Origin: Eubacteriaceae bacterium
GTDB taxonomy: Bacteria > Bacillota > Clostridia > Lachnospirales > Lachnospiraceae
Direction: 5' to 3'
DNA length: 64,000 nt
Assembly (NCBI GenBank): GCA_902362455.1
Contig: CABIWJ010000008.1
Span: 62,001-126,000, forward strand
Of this stretch, positions 1 to 8,228 are shown piece after piece. The position numbers and the translations under genes are program-made. Within the stretch, counting starts at the first letter, position 1, and every line of letters begins with the position of its first letter. Under the pieces are notes generated by a model. That model searched no databases. It was not told the origin of the DNA and saw only the letters and a program-made list of their open reading frames with translations.

Positions 1-85
1 GGTCTTTCGATCTCATGGAAGCTAAATATGCCACTCCCATAAAATATTCGTCCCAGCTTATATAATCGTCTCTTTTATCACTCAT
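1..85 (-). CDS. comEB: dCMP deaminase, N-terminal fragment (runs off window)
   Basis: The reverse strand encodes 28 residues beginning MSDKRDDYISWDEYFMGVA, followed by a short stretch rich in Ala, Ser and Arg. This matches my recollection of the N-terminus of the ComEB-type deoxycytidylate deaminase, which makes dUMP for thymidylate synthesis. An AGAAGAGG ribosome binding site precedes the ATG. The zinc-binding residues lie outside the window, so the call rests on the first 28 residues and on its place after rpiB in the same direction. A related zinc-dependent deaminase cannot be excluded. Confidence 0.7.
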   Translation of the reverse strand, partial: MSDKRDDYISWDEYFMGVAYLASMRSKD

Positions 86-115
86 TGTAAACCTCTTCTA
101 ACCTGCCATAAATCT

Positions 116-541
116 TTATTCTATCATTCCAATTCTTCTTATATGTCTCTCATCATTAGAAAATTCTGTATCTAAAAATGTATCAACTATCTTAAGTGCA
201 AGTCCCGGGCCTACTACTCTTCCACCTAATGCCAGAATATTGGCATCATTATGAAGTCTTGTTGCCTCGGCCATAAAGCAGTCAGTACAAAGTGCAGCTC
301 TGATGCCTTTTACCTTATTAGCAGCAATTGATATACCAATTCCTGTTCCACAGATAAGTATTCCCTTTTCGCATTCTCCTGAAGCTACAACATTTGCAAC
401 TTTCTTCGCATATACAGGATAATCAACTGATTCTAAGCTATCACAGCCATAGTCTTTGAATTCTATTTTTCTTTCCTGTAAATGCTTAATTATCTCCTGT
501 TTTAATTCATATCCACCATGGTCACAACCTAATGCTATCAT
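116..541 (-). CDS. rpiB: Ribose-5-phosphate isomerase B
   Basis: This 141-residue protein interconverts ribose 5-phosphate and ribulose 5-phosphate in the pentose phosphate pathway, in the cytoplasm. It shows the RpiB/LacAB fold signature: the N-terminal GCDHGGYELK phosphate-binding motif, the YPVYAKKVA segment, the ILICGTGIGISIAANK loop and the RAALCTDCFMAEATRLHNDAN stretch. In the known family a Cys in the last segment (TD-C or nearby) acts as catalytic base, and a suitable Cys is present. Length is normal for the family. It is third in a minus-strand operon (sua5, ywlE-like, rpiB, comEB-like), the order seen around ywlC-ywlE-ywlF in Bacillus. A galactose-6-phosphate isomerase subunit is less likely because no partner subunit is present. 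Confidence 0.93.
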   Translation of the reverse strand: MIALGCDHGGYELKQEIIKHLQERKIEFKDYGCDSLESVDYPVYAKKVANVVASGECEKGILICGTGIGISIAANKVKGIRAALCTDCFMAEATRLHNDANILALGGRVVGPGLALKIVDTFLDTEFSNDERHIRRIGMIE

Positions 542-577
542 AATTCTTCCATTATCGCCTATGCGATTCCTTTCTCT

Positions 578-1030
578 TTATTCATCTTGTTCTATCTTAT
601 CTTTTACAATTGTAATCAATTTTTCTAAATACTTAAACTGGCTTCCATATTCTGTCAGTTCTCCACCATATGCTGCCTCAACATCTATTGCCTCTCCTGC
701 AAATTCTCTTATGGAATATACATTAACAGCATTTTCAAACTCATCATATACTTTCTTCTTAAGTAAATCAGTCATTACTAAGACCAGAATATCATCTCCA
801 AAATCATCCATTGTAAGCTGTTCAGACTTTTCATCCTCAATTGATATTCCCTTGCTCTTAGCTATGGCTACAGCTTTTGGATTAACTGGCTCTTCAAATA
901 ATACAACTAAACCTCTTGACTCAATCTGTAAATCTTCATTCGTATTTATGTTTCTGTATATAGCTTTTGCTAAAATACTTCTACAGGTTCCCCCGGTACT
1001 TACAAAAATTACTTTTTGGTATCTGTTCAT
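578..1030 (-). CDS. YwlE/LMW-PTP-like protein lacking catalytic residues
   Basis: The 150-residue protein has the low-molecular-weight phosphotyrosine/phosphoarginine phosphatase fold. Family members open with a V-C-x-G-N-x-C-R-S phosphate loop; here residues 10-18 read VSTGGTCRS, so the nucleophilic Cys is Ser (codon AGT), while the structural Gly, Thr, Cys and Arg persist. Near residue 116-121 the general-acid motif D-P-Y/F-G-G reads A-A-Y-G-G, so the acid is gone too. It sits between sua5 and rpiB, the position of the protein-arginine phosphatase gene ywlE in Bacillus. It is therefore predicted to be a pseudophosphatase, perhaps binding phosphoarginine or phosphotyrosine proteins. The reading frame is intact and full length, which argues against simple decay. 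Confidence 0.8.
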   Translation of the reverse strand: MNRYQKVIFVSTGGTCRSILAKAIYRNINTNEDLQIESRGLVVLFEEPVNPKAVAIAKSKGISIEDEKSEQLTMDDFGDDILVLVMTDLLKKKVYDEFENAVNVYSIREFAGEAIDVEAAYGGELTEYGSQFKYLEKLITIVKDKIEQDE

Positions 1031-1059
1031 AATATCAAACCTTTCATTAATATTATCAG

Positions 1060-2115
1060 CTATATAACCGTCTCAACCTGATATCCGGCAGCTTTTAGAA
1101 GTCTATTCATTATTGCCTGTCCCAATTCTTCGCTTCTAAATGTTTCGCCTAATATATAATCAACCTGTTTGTCATCAAATTCTCTTAAAACTTTGTATAA
1201 ATTTTTAGAAATACTAAGCTCGTTATTACGGCTTCCTATCGATATTACTTCTCCGTATCTATATCTGTCCTTTGATTCAGCACTGGATATTATACCGACT
1301 TTATAACCTTTTTTAATATATGATTCTGCTAATTCGTTTATTCTATCTGCAACTTTATCTATATCACCATCAAACATTGTAAAATCCGCCTTGGGCGCAT
1401 AGTGCTTATATTTCATTCCCGGAGCTTTAGGTTTCAAATCTGGGCTTACCGGTCCAAGAATAGCTTTATCAATAGTAACTTCTCCGACTACTTCTTCAAG
1501 CATCTTCTTATTAATATATCCCGGTCGTAATATCATAGGAATATCACCTGTTACATCAACAATTGTTGACTCAATTCCAATTCCAACCGCTCCACCATCT
1601 ATAACCATTGATATCTTACCATTCAAATCGTCCATTACGTGCATAGCCGTTGTAGGACTTGGTCTGCCCGAAGTATTTGCACTCGGTGCAGCAATAGGTA
1701 TATTTGATTCTTCAATAAGTGTAAGTGCTACTTTATGATTTGGCATTCTTATCGCTACTGTATCTAATCCACCTGTTGTTCCATATGGTACAACATCACT
1801 TTTATTAAAAATTATAGTTAATGGACCAGGCCAGAATGCTTTCATAAGTTTTCTGGCTGATTCAGGGATTTCTTTAACCAGAGGTAATATCTGTTGTTCA
1901 TTTGCCACATGTACTATTAACGGATTGTCAGATGGTCTGCCCTTTGCTGCATATATTTTCTTTGATGCCTTCTCATCAAGTGCATCTGCTCCCAATCCGT
2001 ATACTGTCTCTGTTGGAAATGCCACCATATCTCCAGCATGCAAAATATCTGAGGCTTCTTTAATTACCTCCATATCAATATTATCGACATCAACTTTTCT
2101 AAGTATTGTGTTCAT
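1060..2115 (-). CDS. sua5: L-threonylcarbamoyladenylate synthase (Sua5/YrdC type)
   Basis: This enzyme makes threonylcarbamoyl-AMP from Thr, bicarbonate and ATP for t6A37 modification of ANN-reading tRNAs. The YrdC domain covers about residues 10-200, with the motifs AFPTETVYGLGADA, AAKGRPSDNPLIVHV and PSANTSGRPSPTT that line the nucleotide pocket. A separate Sua5-type C-terminal domain follows after the KAPGMKYKHYAP linker, so this is the long Sua5 form of 351 residues. I place the start at 2115: an ATG four codons upstream is possible, but GGAGGC lies between the two and is correctly spaced for the second. It heads the sua5, ywlE-like, rpiB, comEB operon. Confidence 0.93.
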   Translation of the reverse strand: MNTILRKVDVDNIDMEVIKEASDILHAGDMVAFPTETVYGLGADALDEKASKKIYAAKGRPSDNPLIVHVANEQQILPLVKEIPESARKLMKAFWPGPLTIIFNKSDVVPYGTTGGLDTVAIRMPNHKVALTLIEESNIPIAAPSANTSGRPSPTTAMHVMDDLNGKISMVIDGGAVGIGIESTIVDVTGDIPMILRPGYINKKMLEEVVGEVTIDKAILGPVSPDLKPKAPGMKYKHYAPKADFTMFDGDIDKVADRINELAESYIKKGYKVGIISSAESKDRYRYGEVISIGSRNNELSISKNLYKVLREFDDKQVDYILGETFRSEELGQAIMNRLLKAAGYQVETVI

Positions 2116-2179
2116 TTCTGCCTCCATGCCTGAGCTTAATTCTGTGCTCCATTATACCACTTTTACTTATAAATTAAAA

Positions 2180-2905
2180 CTAAATATTTGATAAATATTC
2201 TATTACAGCTTTATTAATTGCAGCCGCTATTTTATCCTGATAGAATTCATCTGCAAGCTCTGTTGCCTCCTCCCAATTAGACAGAAATCCACATTCAACA
2301 ATTACTGATGTACACTCCGATTTGCGAAGCATATAATAATTATTATTTTCTTTTGCCTTTCGTTTATTCTTACCATCTACATCACTTTTTATTATTTCCT
2401 GTAATAATTCTGCAAATTTTTTTCCTTCTTCTGATTTGGAATAATAAAAGACTTGGGCGCCCTTGATATCTTTAGACTCATAACTGTTTTGATGTATACT
2501 TATGCAGAGATTTGCATTTGCAGAATTCACTATTTCTATACGCTTTCGCATATCTGCTGACTTCTTGCCTGACACCTCACTCCCCTCATCTCCACACATA
2601 CTGACATCTTCAATTCTTGTCATAACAACTTTAATATTATTATTTTCGAGATGTTTCTTCAGTTTTAATGCTATTTCTAAATTAATATCTTTCTCAAATT
2701 TCCCGGTTATACCTATTTTACCCGGATCATAGCCGCCATGTCCCGCATCTATTACTACTATATGTTCAAATTCTTTCTTATCTGACTTTCCATTTCTCTT
2801 CGCTACGGTAATACTTCCGGCATTAACATTTATCATTAACGTTGCGCATGTTATGATAATTAACATTCCATAACCCATCACTTTTTCTAACTTATTCTTT
2901 AGCAT
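2180..2905 (-). CDS. cwlD: N-acetylmuramoyl-L-alanine amidase, CwlD-like
   Basis: An Amidase_3 protein of 241 residues with an N-terminal membrane or signal segment (about residues 8-28). The zinc ligands are visible as DAGHGG (His), the Glu in FEKDINLE, and SIHQN (His), and the catalytic Glu lies in VIVECGFLSN. Family members cleave the amide between muramic acid and the stem peptide; CwlD works with PdaA to make muramic delta-lactam in the spore cortex. The size and the nearby YaaH-like GH18 gene make the CwlD assignment reasonable, but a vegetative amidase is possible. The start at 2905 (ATG) is preferred over a GTG at 2923 because GGTGAGGGG lies just upstream of the ATG. Confidence 0.82.
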   Translation of the reverse strand: MLKNKLEKVMGYGMLIIITCATLMINVNAGSITVAKRNGKSDKKEFEHIVVIDAGHGGYDPGKIGITGKFEKDINLEIALKLKKHLENNNIKVVMTRIEDVSMCGDEGSEVSGKKSADMRKRIEIVNSANANLCISIHQNSYESKDIKGAQVFYYSKSEEGKKFAELLQEIIKSDVDGKNKRKAKENNNYYMLRKSECTSVIVECGFLSNWEEATELADEFYQDKIAAAINKAVIEYLSNI

Positions 2906-3036
2906 ATACAAATATCCCCTCACCTATCATTCTATAAATATGTATTCACAAAGCTGATTAACAAAGGTATTTATTACCTATAATCTTATGCTTTACAATA
3001 CTTCACTTAATAAATAATATGCAAGGGGACATTCTA

Positions 3037-4791
3037 TTAATTCGTGTATTTAATTATCGTATTCCATAATTCATTATTCTCAAGACCAATTCGCCATTCG
3101 GCAACACCTGCAAGTTCATATGTTCCGATTAGTTTTAATTTCTCTTCAATTGATTTCGCATCTTCCAGCCATATACGGACTGTATTATCTCCTGATGGAT
3201 ATTCACCATAATATTGTCCGACATTATCAACCCATACAGGTGTAATACCATTGTTAGCCAATGTAGTAGCCGCTGTTGTCATATCAACTGATGCACAACT
3301 TACAACATTACCTGATGCATCTTCTTCCCATATTCTTGTGTAGAACGGAACTGCAAGTACAACTTTTGTTGATGAAACTTTTGATACCATATTTTCAATA
3401 CCCTTCGTTACCCACGGAAGTGATGCTACCGAACCTGCTCCGGAGTCAACACCCCAATGTTCGTCATATCCCATCATTACTACGTAGTCAACAGTTTTTC
3501 CCTGCTCTTCAATATTATAATAACTGTTTGATGCCTCTGGAACTTTATCATCTACTGACAAAACTATTCCATTTATTCTGCATTTTACAGATAATTCTCT
3601 TAAAAACTGAATATAGTCATCTGCATTTTCTTTAGCTATATATTCAAAGTCTACATTAATTCCATCTATTCCATATTCAATAGCTGAAGCAATTAACTGG
3701 TTAATTATCTTCTCTCTCTTTGATGTATAGCTAAATATCTGTTTATTATCAGAATCTGCTGACTGGTCATCTACAACAGCCCATACCTCTAATCCAACCA
3801 TATGTGCTCTTGTTACATAATTAGCATCTGCAAGTGATGTCATATTGCCCTCATTATCTGATAATCTGAACCATGTAGGTGCAATAACATTTAATCCCTT
3901 AGCAGGAGTAACTAAATCCATCAACTGATTATTAGATGCCTGTGCTGTAACCATGTGCCATGCCATATTAATAGTAAAATCTTTCTGGATATTAGTGTAT
4001 TCAGGTTCAACATAATCATTTTGTAATGTCTTTGTTGTCTGTTTTCTTAATGAATCTGTCTTAACATATCCAAAGAAACCATCTTCCGTAATTACCTCCG
4101 ACCAGGTCTTTCCCTTATCTAATACTACTACTTCTGTTGCAGACTTACAATTGTATAAGATATCCGACTTAATGCTCTTATCAAGTCTTATCTTTGTATC
4201 CTTCTTAAGCGTGGATATATTTTCTTCCACTCCCCATTCGTTTGTTATACATACTCTGTTAGGAGAGTCATATAATGTATATTCTATATTCGAATAGTTC
4301 TTTACGAAGTCTAATGCAACATATACTTTTGAACCTTCTGCTTTAACAATCGTATATTCTGCCGTCTTCTTAGCTTTAGTAACATAATATTCCTGACTTC
4401 CAACACCTGCCTTAACAATATCTGTAGGCGTTGTATAAATGAGAATGTTCTCATTGTTGTCCCAATAAAATCTATTATTAAGTGAATTCTTTACAAATTC
4501 ATAATCCACATATAATTCTCCATTATCTATAAAAGCTCTGTCTGATACTATCTCATTCTGTAATAAGATGGCAACCTGGTTATCTGCCGCCTTAGTTGCT
4601 CCCTCAAAGCTTATCTTATCACCATCCTCGGTATAACCATCATATAATCTATATAATTTGTATATATCTTCTTCAGAAGCATGCTTCTTAGAAGGTGTTC
4701 TTTTATCTATTATATTTCCTACTACCAATACAACTATTGAAATAATTATAATTGCCACCACAAAAAAAACAGGTACTGATTTTTTCTTCAA
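3037..4791 (-). CDS. Membrane-anchored GH18 glycosidase with copper-amine-oxidase-like and SH3-like domains
   Basis: This 584-residue protein starts with a Lys-rich N-terminus and one hydrophobic helix (about residues 5-27), so it is secreted or anchored. Residues about 60-185 resemble the copper amine oxidase N-terminal-like domain common in clostridial surface proteins, about 190-250 an SH3-like domain, and about 270-580 a glycoside hydrolase family 18 barrel. The GH18 active-site strand is IDGINVDFEY near residue 370, with the acid Glu present, as in the YaaH/SleL spore-germination lysins; VMMGYDEHW is another barrel motif. It probably cuts peptidoglycan or cortex, consistent with the amidase gene downstream. 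The start is TTG at 4791, eight bases after AAGGAGG. Confidence 0.85.
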   Translation of the reverse strand: MKKKSVPVFFVVAIIIISIVVLVVGNIIDKRTPSKKHASEEDIYKLYRLYDGYTEDGDKISFEGATKAADNQVAILLQNEIVSDRAFIDNGELYVDYEFVKNSLNNRFYWDNNENILIYTTPTDIVKAGVGSQEYYVTKAKKTAEYTIVKAEGSKVYVALDFVKNYSNIEYTLYDSPNRVCITNEWGVEENISTLKKDTKIRLDKSIKSDILYNCKSATEVVVLDKGKTWSEVITEDGFFGYVKTDSLRKQTTKTLQNDYVEPEYTNIQKDFTINMAWHMVTAQASNNQLMDLVTPAKGLNVIAPTWFRLSDNEGNMTSLADANYVTRAHMVGLEVWAVVDDQSADSDNKQIFSYTSKREKIINQLIASAIEYGIDGINVDFEYIAKENADDYIQFLRELSVKCRINGIVLSVDDKVPEASNSYYNIEEQGKTVDYVVMMGYDEHWGVDSGAGSVASLPWVTKGIENMVSKVSSTKVVLAVPFYTRIWEEDASGNVVSCASVDMTTAATTLANNGITPVWVDNVGQYYGEYPSGDNTVRIWLEDAKSIEEKLKLIGTYELAGVAEWRIGLENNELWNTIIKYTN

Positions 4792-4840
4792 AATGCTTTC
4801 CTCCTTATTTTCTCAATATGAAAATGTCTATTTGTGGTGT

Positions 4841-4869
4841 ATTATAACACTTTTTATCATCTACGTCAT
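4841..4869 (-). promoter_or_regulatory. Putative promoter of the GH18 gene
   Basis: On the minus strand a TATAAT (4841-4846) lies 17 bases from ATGACG (4864-4869). The -10 is perfect and the -35 matches four of six consensus positions. It would give a leader of about 45 bases with the AAGGAGG site at its end. Confidence 0.45.
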
Positions 4870-4888
4870 CTGTTTTCTCTTTTATATT

Positions 4889-4942
4889 GTTATGGCATAT
4901 AATTAATGTGTGTATTTACATCATTTTATTATATGCCATAAC
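4889..4942. repeat. 15-bp perfect inverted repeat in the 310-bp gap 4792-5101
   Basis: The arms at 4889-4903 (gttatggcatataat) and 4928-4942 are exact reverse complements, separated by 24 bases. Neither side is followed by a clear T tract on the transcribed strand, so it is a poor intrinsic terminator. It lies between the end of the kinase/SAF operon and the GH18 promoter and could be a weak terminator, an operator or an mRNA processing site. The rest of the gap is AT-rich with no ORF that I can support. Confidence 0.6.
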
Positions 4943-5101
4943 TTTATATAATTAATTACATTCTTTATCTCAAATAACATTTATTGACATTCTATTAATC
5001 TCTCTGACACGTAATTAACTATTCTTGTGATATATTATTTTATAATGATACCAGGGGTAGAAACATAAAAGCCATTATATTTATTCATAAAACTATGTTT
5101 T

Positions 5102-5881
5102 CTACGACACGAACCTGTTCATATTTGTTTCTAACACGACTCTTTTATTTGCCGTTTCGCTATTGAATACTTCATCTATTAAGTTGGGGTCCCAACTGCC
5201 TAATTCAATAACACTTGCATTTACCGGATAATCTGATTTAGCTGTTTCCTGATAGTCTTTCACATATAAAACCGCATATATTTTTGTACCCTGATAAACA
5301 TTTTTATCAACTTCGGCACTAGCCATCTTGAGAATTTCTTCCTCATTAACATTTATAAGTATGCTATTCTCAATTCTCTTAACGATTTTCTTATGCCCTG
5401 CTATAACATAATCTTCTCCATCCGGAAAAGTAATTCTTATATCCACAATACTTCCTTCAAGAATATCCGAATGCAATTCAACATACGAATATATATGAAG
5501 TCTTATGTCGTCAGCTATCTTATCCTGCTTATGCACCATACTTAAATCCATTATCGTTCCCTTACTGACATCAATTTTTAATTCTTTATTTACTAAATCA
5601 CTCCTAGATGCCAGTCCTATTAAATTATTTTCTCCGTATAAGTTCAATTCAACTAAATCTGCTTCTGTTATCAAATCTCCCTTTTTCTTATCTGCATTAA
5701 GTGAATAAGCTTTAATATTAGCATAACCCTTTTGCTCATTCTTAATTTTTACCAGCTCTTCCCTGCAGGTATTATAGTTAATTACTTCTACAATTAAGAT
5801 ACTTCCCAATATAACTGCCGAAATAATCACCCCTGATAACAATGCAATTATCAGATTCTTTTTTCTCTGCCAAATAACCAC
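5102..5881 (-). CDS. CpaB-like SAF-domain membrane protein
   Basis: A 259-residue protein with one N-terminal transmembrane helix (about residues 10-32) followed by an extracytoplasmic part. Residues about 55-125 (AYSLNADKKKGDLITEADL and the following) look like an SAF domain, as in CpaB/RcpC proteins of Tad/Flp pilus systems, where it spans the envelope and may bind carbohydrate. No pilin, secretin, TadA ATPase or TadB/C gene lies nearby. The start is GTG at 5881, overlapping the stop of the preceding gene by one base (TAGTG), so translation is probably coupled. Assignment to CpaB is by domain layout and by the CpaE-like neighbour; the exact role is unknown. Confidence 0.6.
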   Translation of the reverse strand: MVIWQRKKNLIIALLSGVIISAVILGSILIVEVINYNTCREELVKIKNEQKGYANIKAYSLNADKKKGDLITEADLVELNLYGENNLIGLASRSDLVNKELKIDVSKGTIMDLSMVHKQDKIADDIRLHIYSYVELHSDILEGSIVDIRITFPDGEDYVIAGHKKIVKRIENSILINVNEEEILKMASAEVDKNVYQGTKIYAVLYVKDYQETAKSDYPVNASVIELGSWDPNLIDEVFNSETANKRVVLETNMNRFVS

Positions 5882-6486
5882 TATGCCTCCAATATACGTT
5901 CTACCTCCATCAACTGTCTGCCTGTAATTTTAAATGGATTATTTATAACCGGTATAGAATATAGCCTTCTTCCTGTACACTCTGATATGTAATCTGCCGA
6001 TTCTTTATCACCAAAGCAATACAAAAATTTCCACTGTTCATTGAACTGTACTTCCTTCAATCCTGTTACTACACCCGGTATCTTCCACAATCCTATTGAA
6101 CTAATCATGTACTTTCTGTCACACATACTAATTTCATTAATAAATTTTCTATAATTACTTCCGACATCAAGTATTACACATTCATAATTTTCATGGAAAA
6201 TTCCTGCTAAATTCTCTCTGGTAACATTCTGATAATATGCTACCTTATGTATATTATAAACATTATTATTAATCAAACCCTCAGGTGTACATATCTGTTT
6301 CAGAAATTCATAGTCACAATCTTCGTTCAAATCTACTATCGCTGTCTTTCTTCCTAACACCTCTGAATAATAATTTCCGAGTAATATGGAAAAATGTGTT
6401 GCTCCAGCGCCTCTAGTCATTCCTGCTACTGCCAGTTTATGATAGGTTTTTCTGCGTACTATACGTTTTCTTCTAAAATTAATCAT
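5881..6486 (-). CDS. CpaE/ParA-like protein with degenerate P-loop
   Basis: This 201-residue protein resembles the MinD/ParA/CpaE group. The usual deviant Walker A (KGGxGKT) is replaced near residue 22-31 by GMTRGAGATH: the invariant GKT Lys is Ala, though the glycine framework and following helix remain. AIVDLNED and VILDVGSN occupy the positions of the switch and Walker B strands. The C-terminal IPVINNPFKI recurs in the C-terminal half of the upstream kinase gene as MPYIENPFRQ, so the two domains are probably homologous. It likely binds a partner or nucleotide without normal hydrolysis. AGAGG lies nine bases before the ATG. The gene is the middle member of a three-gene operon. Confidence 0.6.
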   Translation of the reverse strand: MINFRRKRIVRRKTYHKLAVAGMTRGAGATHFSILLGNYYSEVLGRKTAIVDLNEDCDYEFLKQICTPEGLINNNVYNIHKVAYYQNVTRENLAGIFHENYECVILDVGSNYRKFINEISMCDRKYMISSIGLWKIPGVVTGLKEVQFNEQWKFLYCFGDKESADYISECTGRRLYSIPVINNPFKITGRQLMEVERILEA

Positions 6487-6543
6487 ACTTTAATGCCTCT
6501 ATGCTGTTCTTATAATCATCTTACAATCATTTTATACATTTAA

Positions 6544-7965
6544 TTAATAATTTCTCATTAATATCTTCACTATGTCCCCATAAAACTTTTCTGATTCCTT
6601 ACATTGCCTAAATGGATTCTCAATATACGGCATTCTTAATACATTAATATTTCTTTGTCTCAAAAGCCTTTTTATCCCTTTATCATCCGAAAAGTTCGCA
6701 ACATACAATATATTTTTATCTTCACAATCTAAAATATAATCTTCATACTTGAATTTTAAATATTCTTTGATATCGGTAATCACCACAATTACCTGATTTA
6801 AAAGCGACGATTTCTTATTATATACACCACAGTCATGTATATTCACCGATTTCCTTAATCCCATAGAATCTGCGTTGTCCTGTGTGCAAAATTTCCCATA
6901 ATTAGGCAATATCTTGCATCTTTTATATGTGTATATACCATCTGAACATACTGTCTTATTATCAAAATCCAACATATTAATTATATCCTTGGATAAATTA
7001 TCTTCTATATAGAATACATCTGACATTCTATGCTCTAAATACTTAGTAAGTCCTAACGCAAGGTGGGTTACTCCTGCATATCTTCTACAGCCATAAATTG
7101 CAATATCAAGCGATTTCCTATCTCTTACATTACTATTTCTGCATTTTTTACTCTTTCCATCGCAGCCATTATTATTCGTTGATGCTCTGTTAATACTTAT
7201 CTTTTCAACTATTGAAGTTATAGCTTCCTCTATAATTTTTGTTGATGTATATCTGTCTTTAATGTCCTTTTCCATACATATAGATATAATTCTCAAAATA
7301 TCATCTCTATAGTTATATAACTGCATCTGAAATCCCTGATATACCTTCTGTATCAGCACGCCAATGCCATACACGTCTGTCCATATACCAATTTCCCCAC
7401 TATTATACTGCTCAGGCGTAATATATTCCTTAGTAGCCATATTCTTTTCATCCGGAATATCCTTAGTTAGCATGCAATTTCCAAAATCAATCAAATACAC
7501 TCCATTTTTACTAATGATTATATTCTCCGACTTAATATCTCCATAGATTATTCCATATGGCTTAGTAGTATGTAATAAATGTAATATTGTACATATTCTG
7601 CATACATAACCTAGCACCTCAAGAGCATCATTTTCTTTATTATTCAAATATTCTTCAAATGATATTCCTTCAATATACTGCTCAATAATGTACCAATATT
7701 CTAAATCTTCCTCCACATCATAAACAACCGGAATACCATCAATGTCTATCATATTGAGAATATTGACTTCTGAATTATAACACTTCTCATTAATAGAATT
7801 CTTAGATATTCTCTTCATGGCACGTAATGTTCCTAATATCTTATGTCTTACCAGAAAAACCTGTGATGTGCCGCCTTCGCCTAACAGACTTATCTTCTCA
7901 TATTTACCACCATTCACCCTGTAGTCCATATATTTTTTTATAAATCCCTCCTTCTTATTTAACAT
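6544..7965 (-). CDS. Ser/Thr protein kinase fused to a degenerate CpaE/ParA-like domain
   Basis: A 473-residue fusion. Residues about 20-255 are a Hanks-type kinase: glycine loop LLGEGGTSQVF, catalytic Lys in RAMKRIS, catalytic loop IIYGDIKSENI (the HRD motif is YGD), metal-binding DFGN and TPEQ activation end. The essential Lys, Asp, Asn and Asp are all present, so activity is plausible. Residues about 285-473 form a second domain with GCRRYAGVTH at the P-loop position, lacking the Lys of GKT, and ending in a MPYIENPF motif shared with the next gene. There is no transmembrane helix, so it is cytoplasmic. The ATG at 7965 lacks a good SD; an ATG at 7929 preceded by AAGGAGGG at long spacing is an alternative start. 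Confidence 0.75.
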   Translation of the reverse strand: MLNKKEGFIKKYMDYRVNGGKYEKISLLGEGGTSQVFLVRHKILGTLRAMKRISKNSINEKCYNSEVNILNMIDIDGIPVVYDVEEDLEYWYIIEQYIEGISFEEYLNNKENDALEVLGYVCRICTILHLLHTTKPYGIIYGDIKSENIIISKNGVYLIDFGNCMLTKDIPDEKNMATKEYITPEQYNSGEIGIWTDVYGIGVLIQKVYQGFQMQLYNYRDDILRIISICMEKDIKDRYTSTKIIEEAITSIVEKISINRASTNNNGCDGKSKKCRNSNVRDRKSLDIAIYGCRRYAGVTHLALGLTKYLEHRMSDVFYIEDNLSKDIINMLDFDNKTVCSDGIYTYKRCKILPNYGKFCTQDNADSMGLRKSVNIHDCGVYNKKSSLLNQVIVVITDIKEYLKFKYEDYILDCEDKNILYVANFSDDKGIKRLLRQRNINVLRMPYIENPFRQCKESEKFYGDIVKILMRNY

Positions 7966-7986
7966 TTTGTTGTATGTTGTGTATTA

Positions 7987-8015
7987 ATTATAATACATTA
8001 CATTTTAAATTGCAA
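7987..8015 (-). promoter_or_regulatory. Promoter of the kinase/CpaE-like/SAF operon
   Basis: On the minus strand TTGCAA (8010-8015) and TATAAT (7987-7992) are exactly 17 bases apart, a near-consensus vegetative promoter. Predicted transcription starts only about 15-20 bases before the annotated ATG, so the mRNA is nearly leaderless for that start or uses the internal SD before codon 13. Confidence 0.6.
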
Positions 8016-8050
8016 CATTTATTTTATTTTTTTATTTTATTACAGTTTAC

Positions 8051-8080
8051 TTTACATCTGGCATTATAATAAGTTATACT
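8051..8080 (+). promoter_or_regulatory. Putative promoter of mecA
   Basis: TTTACA (8051-8056) and TATACT (8075-8080) are 18 bases apart, divergent from the kinase operon promoter. This gives a leader of roughly 140 bases in which I see no clear structure. Confidence 0.4.
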
Positions 8081-8228
8081 ATCGTATATTATCTCAATAT
8101 TAAAGTTCTAAAATCCACCATTATATGTATTCATGCATAATAATCAGAAATGTTAATTATATCAGAACTAACACAGACATATACCTTTAATATTTCGTAA
8201 ACATATCCATACCAAAGGAGGAATATAT

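Noticed and set aside
456..1067. 203-residue open frame on plus across the YwlE-like gene
   Set aside because: It is antisense to a well-supported gene with a family match and its own SD; its sequence is Ser/Ile/Phe-rich like other shadows of AT-rich genes.
4889..4942. Intrinsic terminator
   Set aside because: The stem is perfect but no T-run follows on the minus strand and the loop is 24 bases, so the assignment is not justified.
5102..7965. Complete Tad/Flp pilus locus
   Set aside because: Only CpaB-like and CpaE-like parts are seen; no pilin, TadA, TadB/C or prepilin peptidase in the window.
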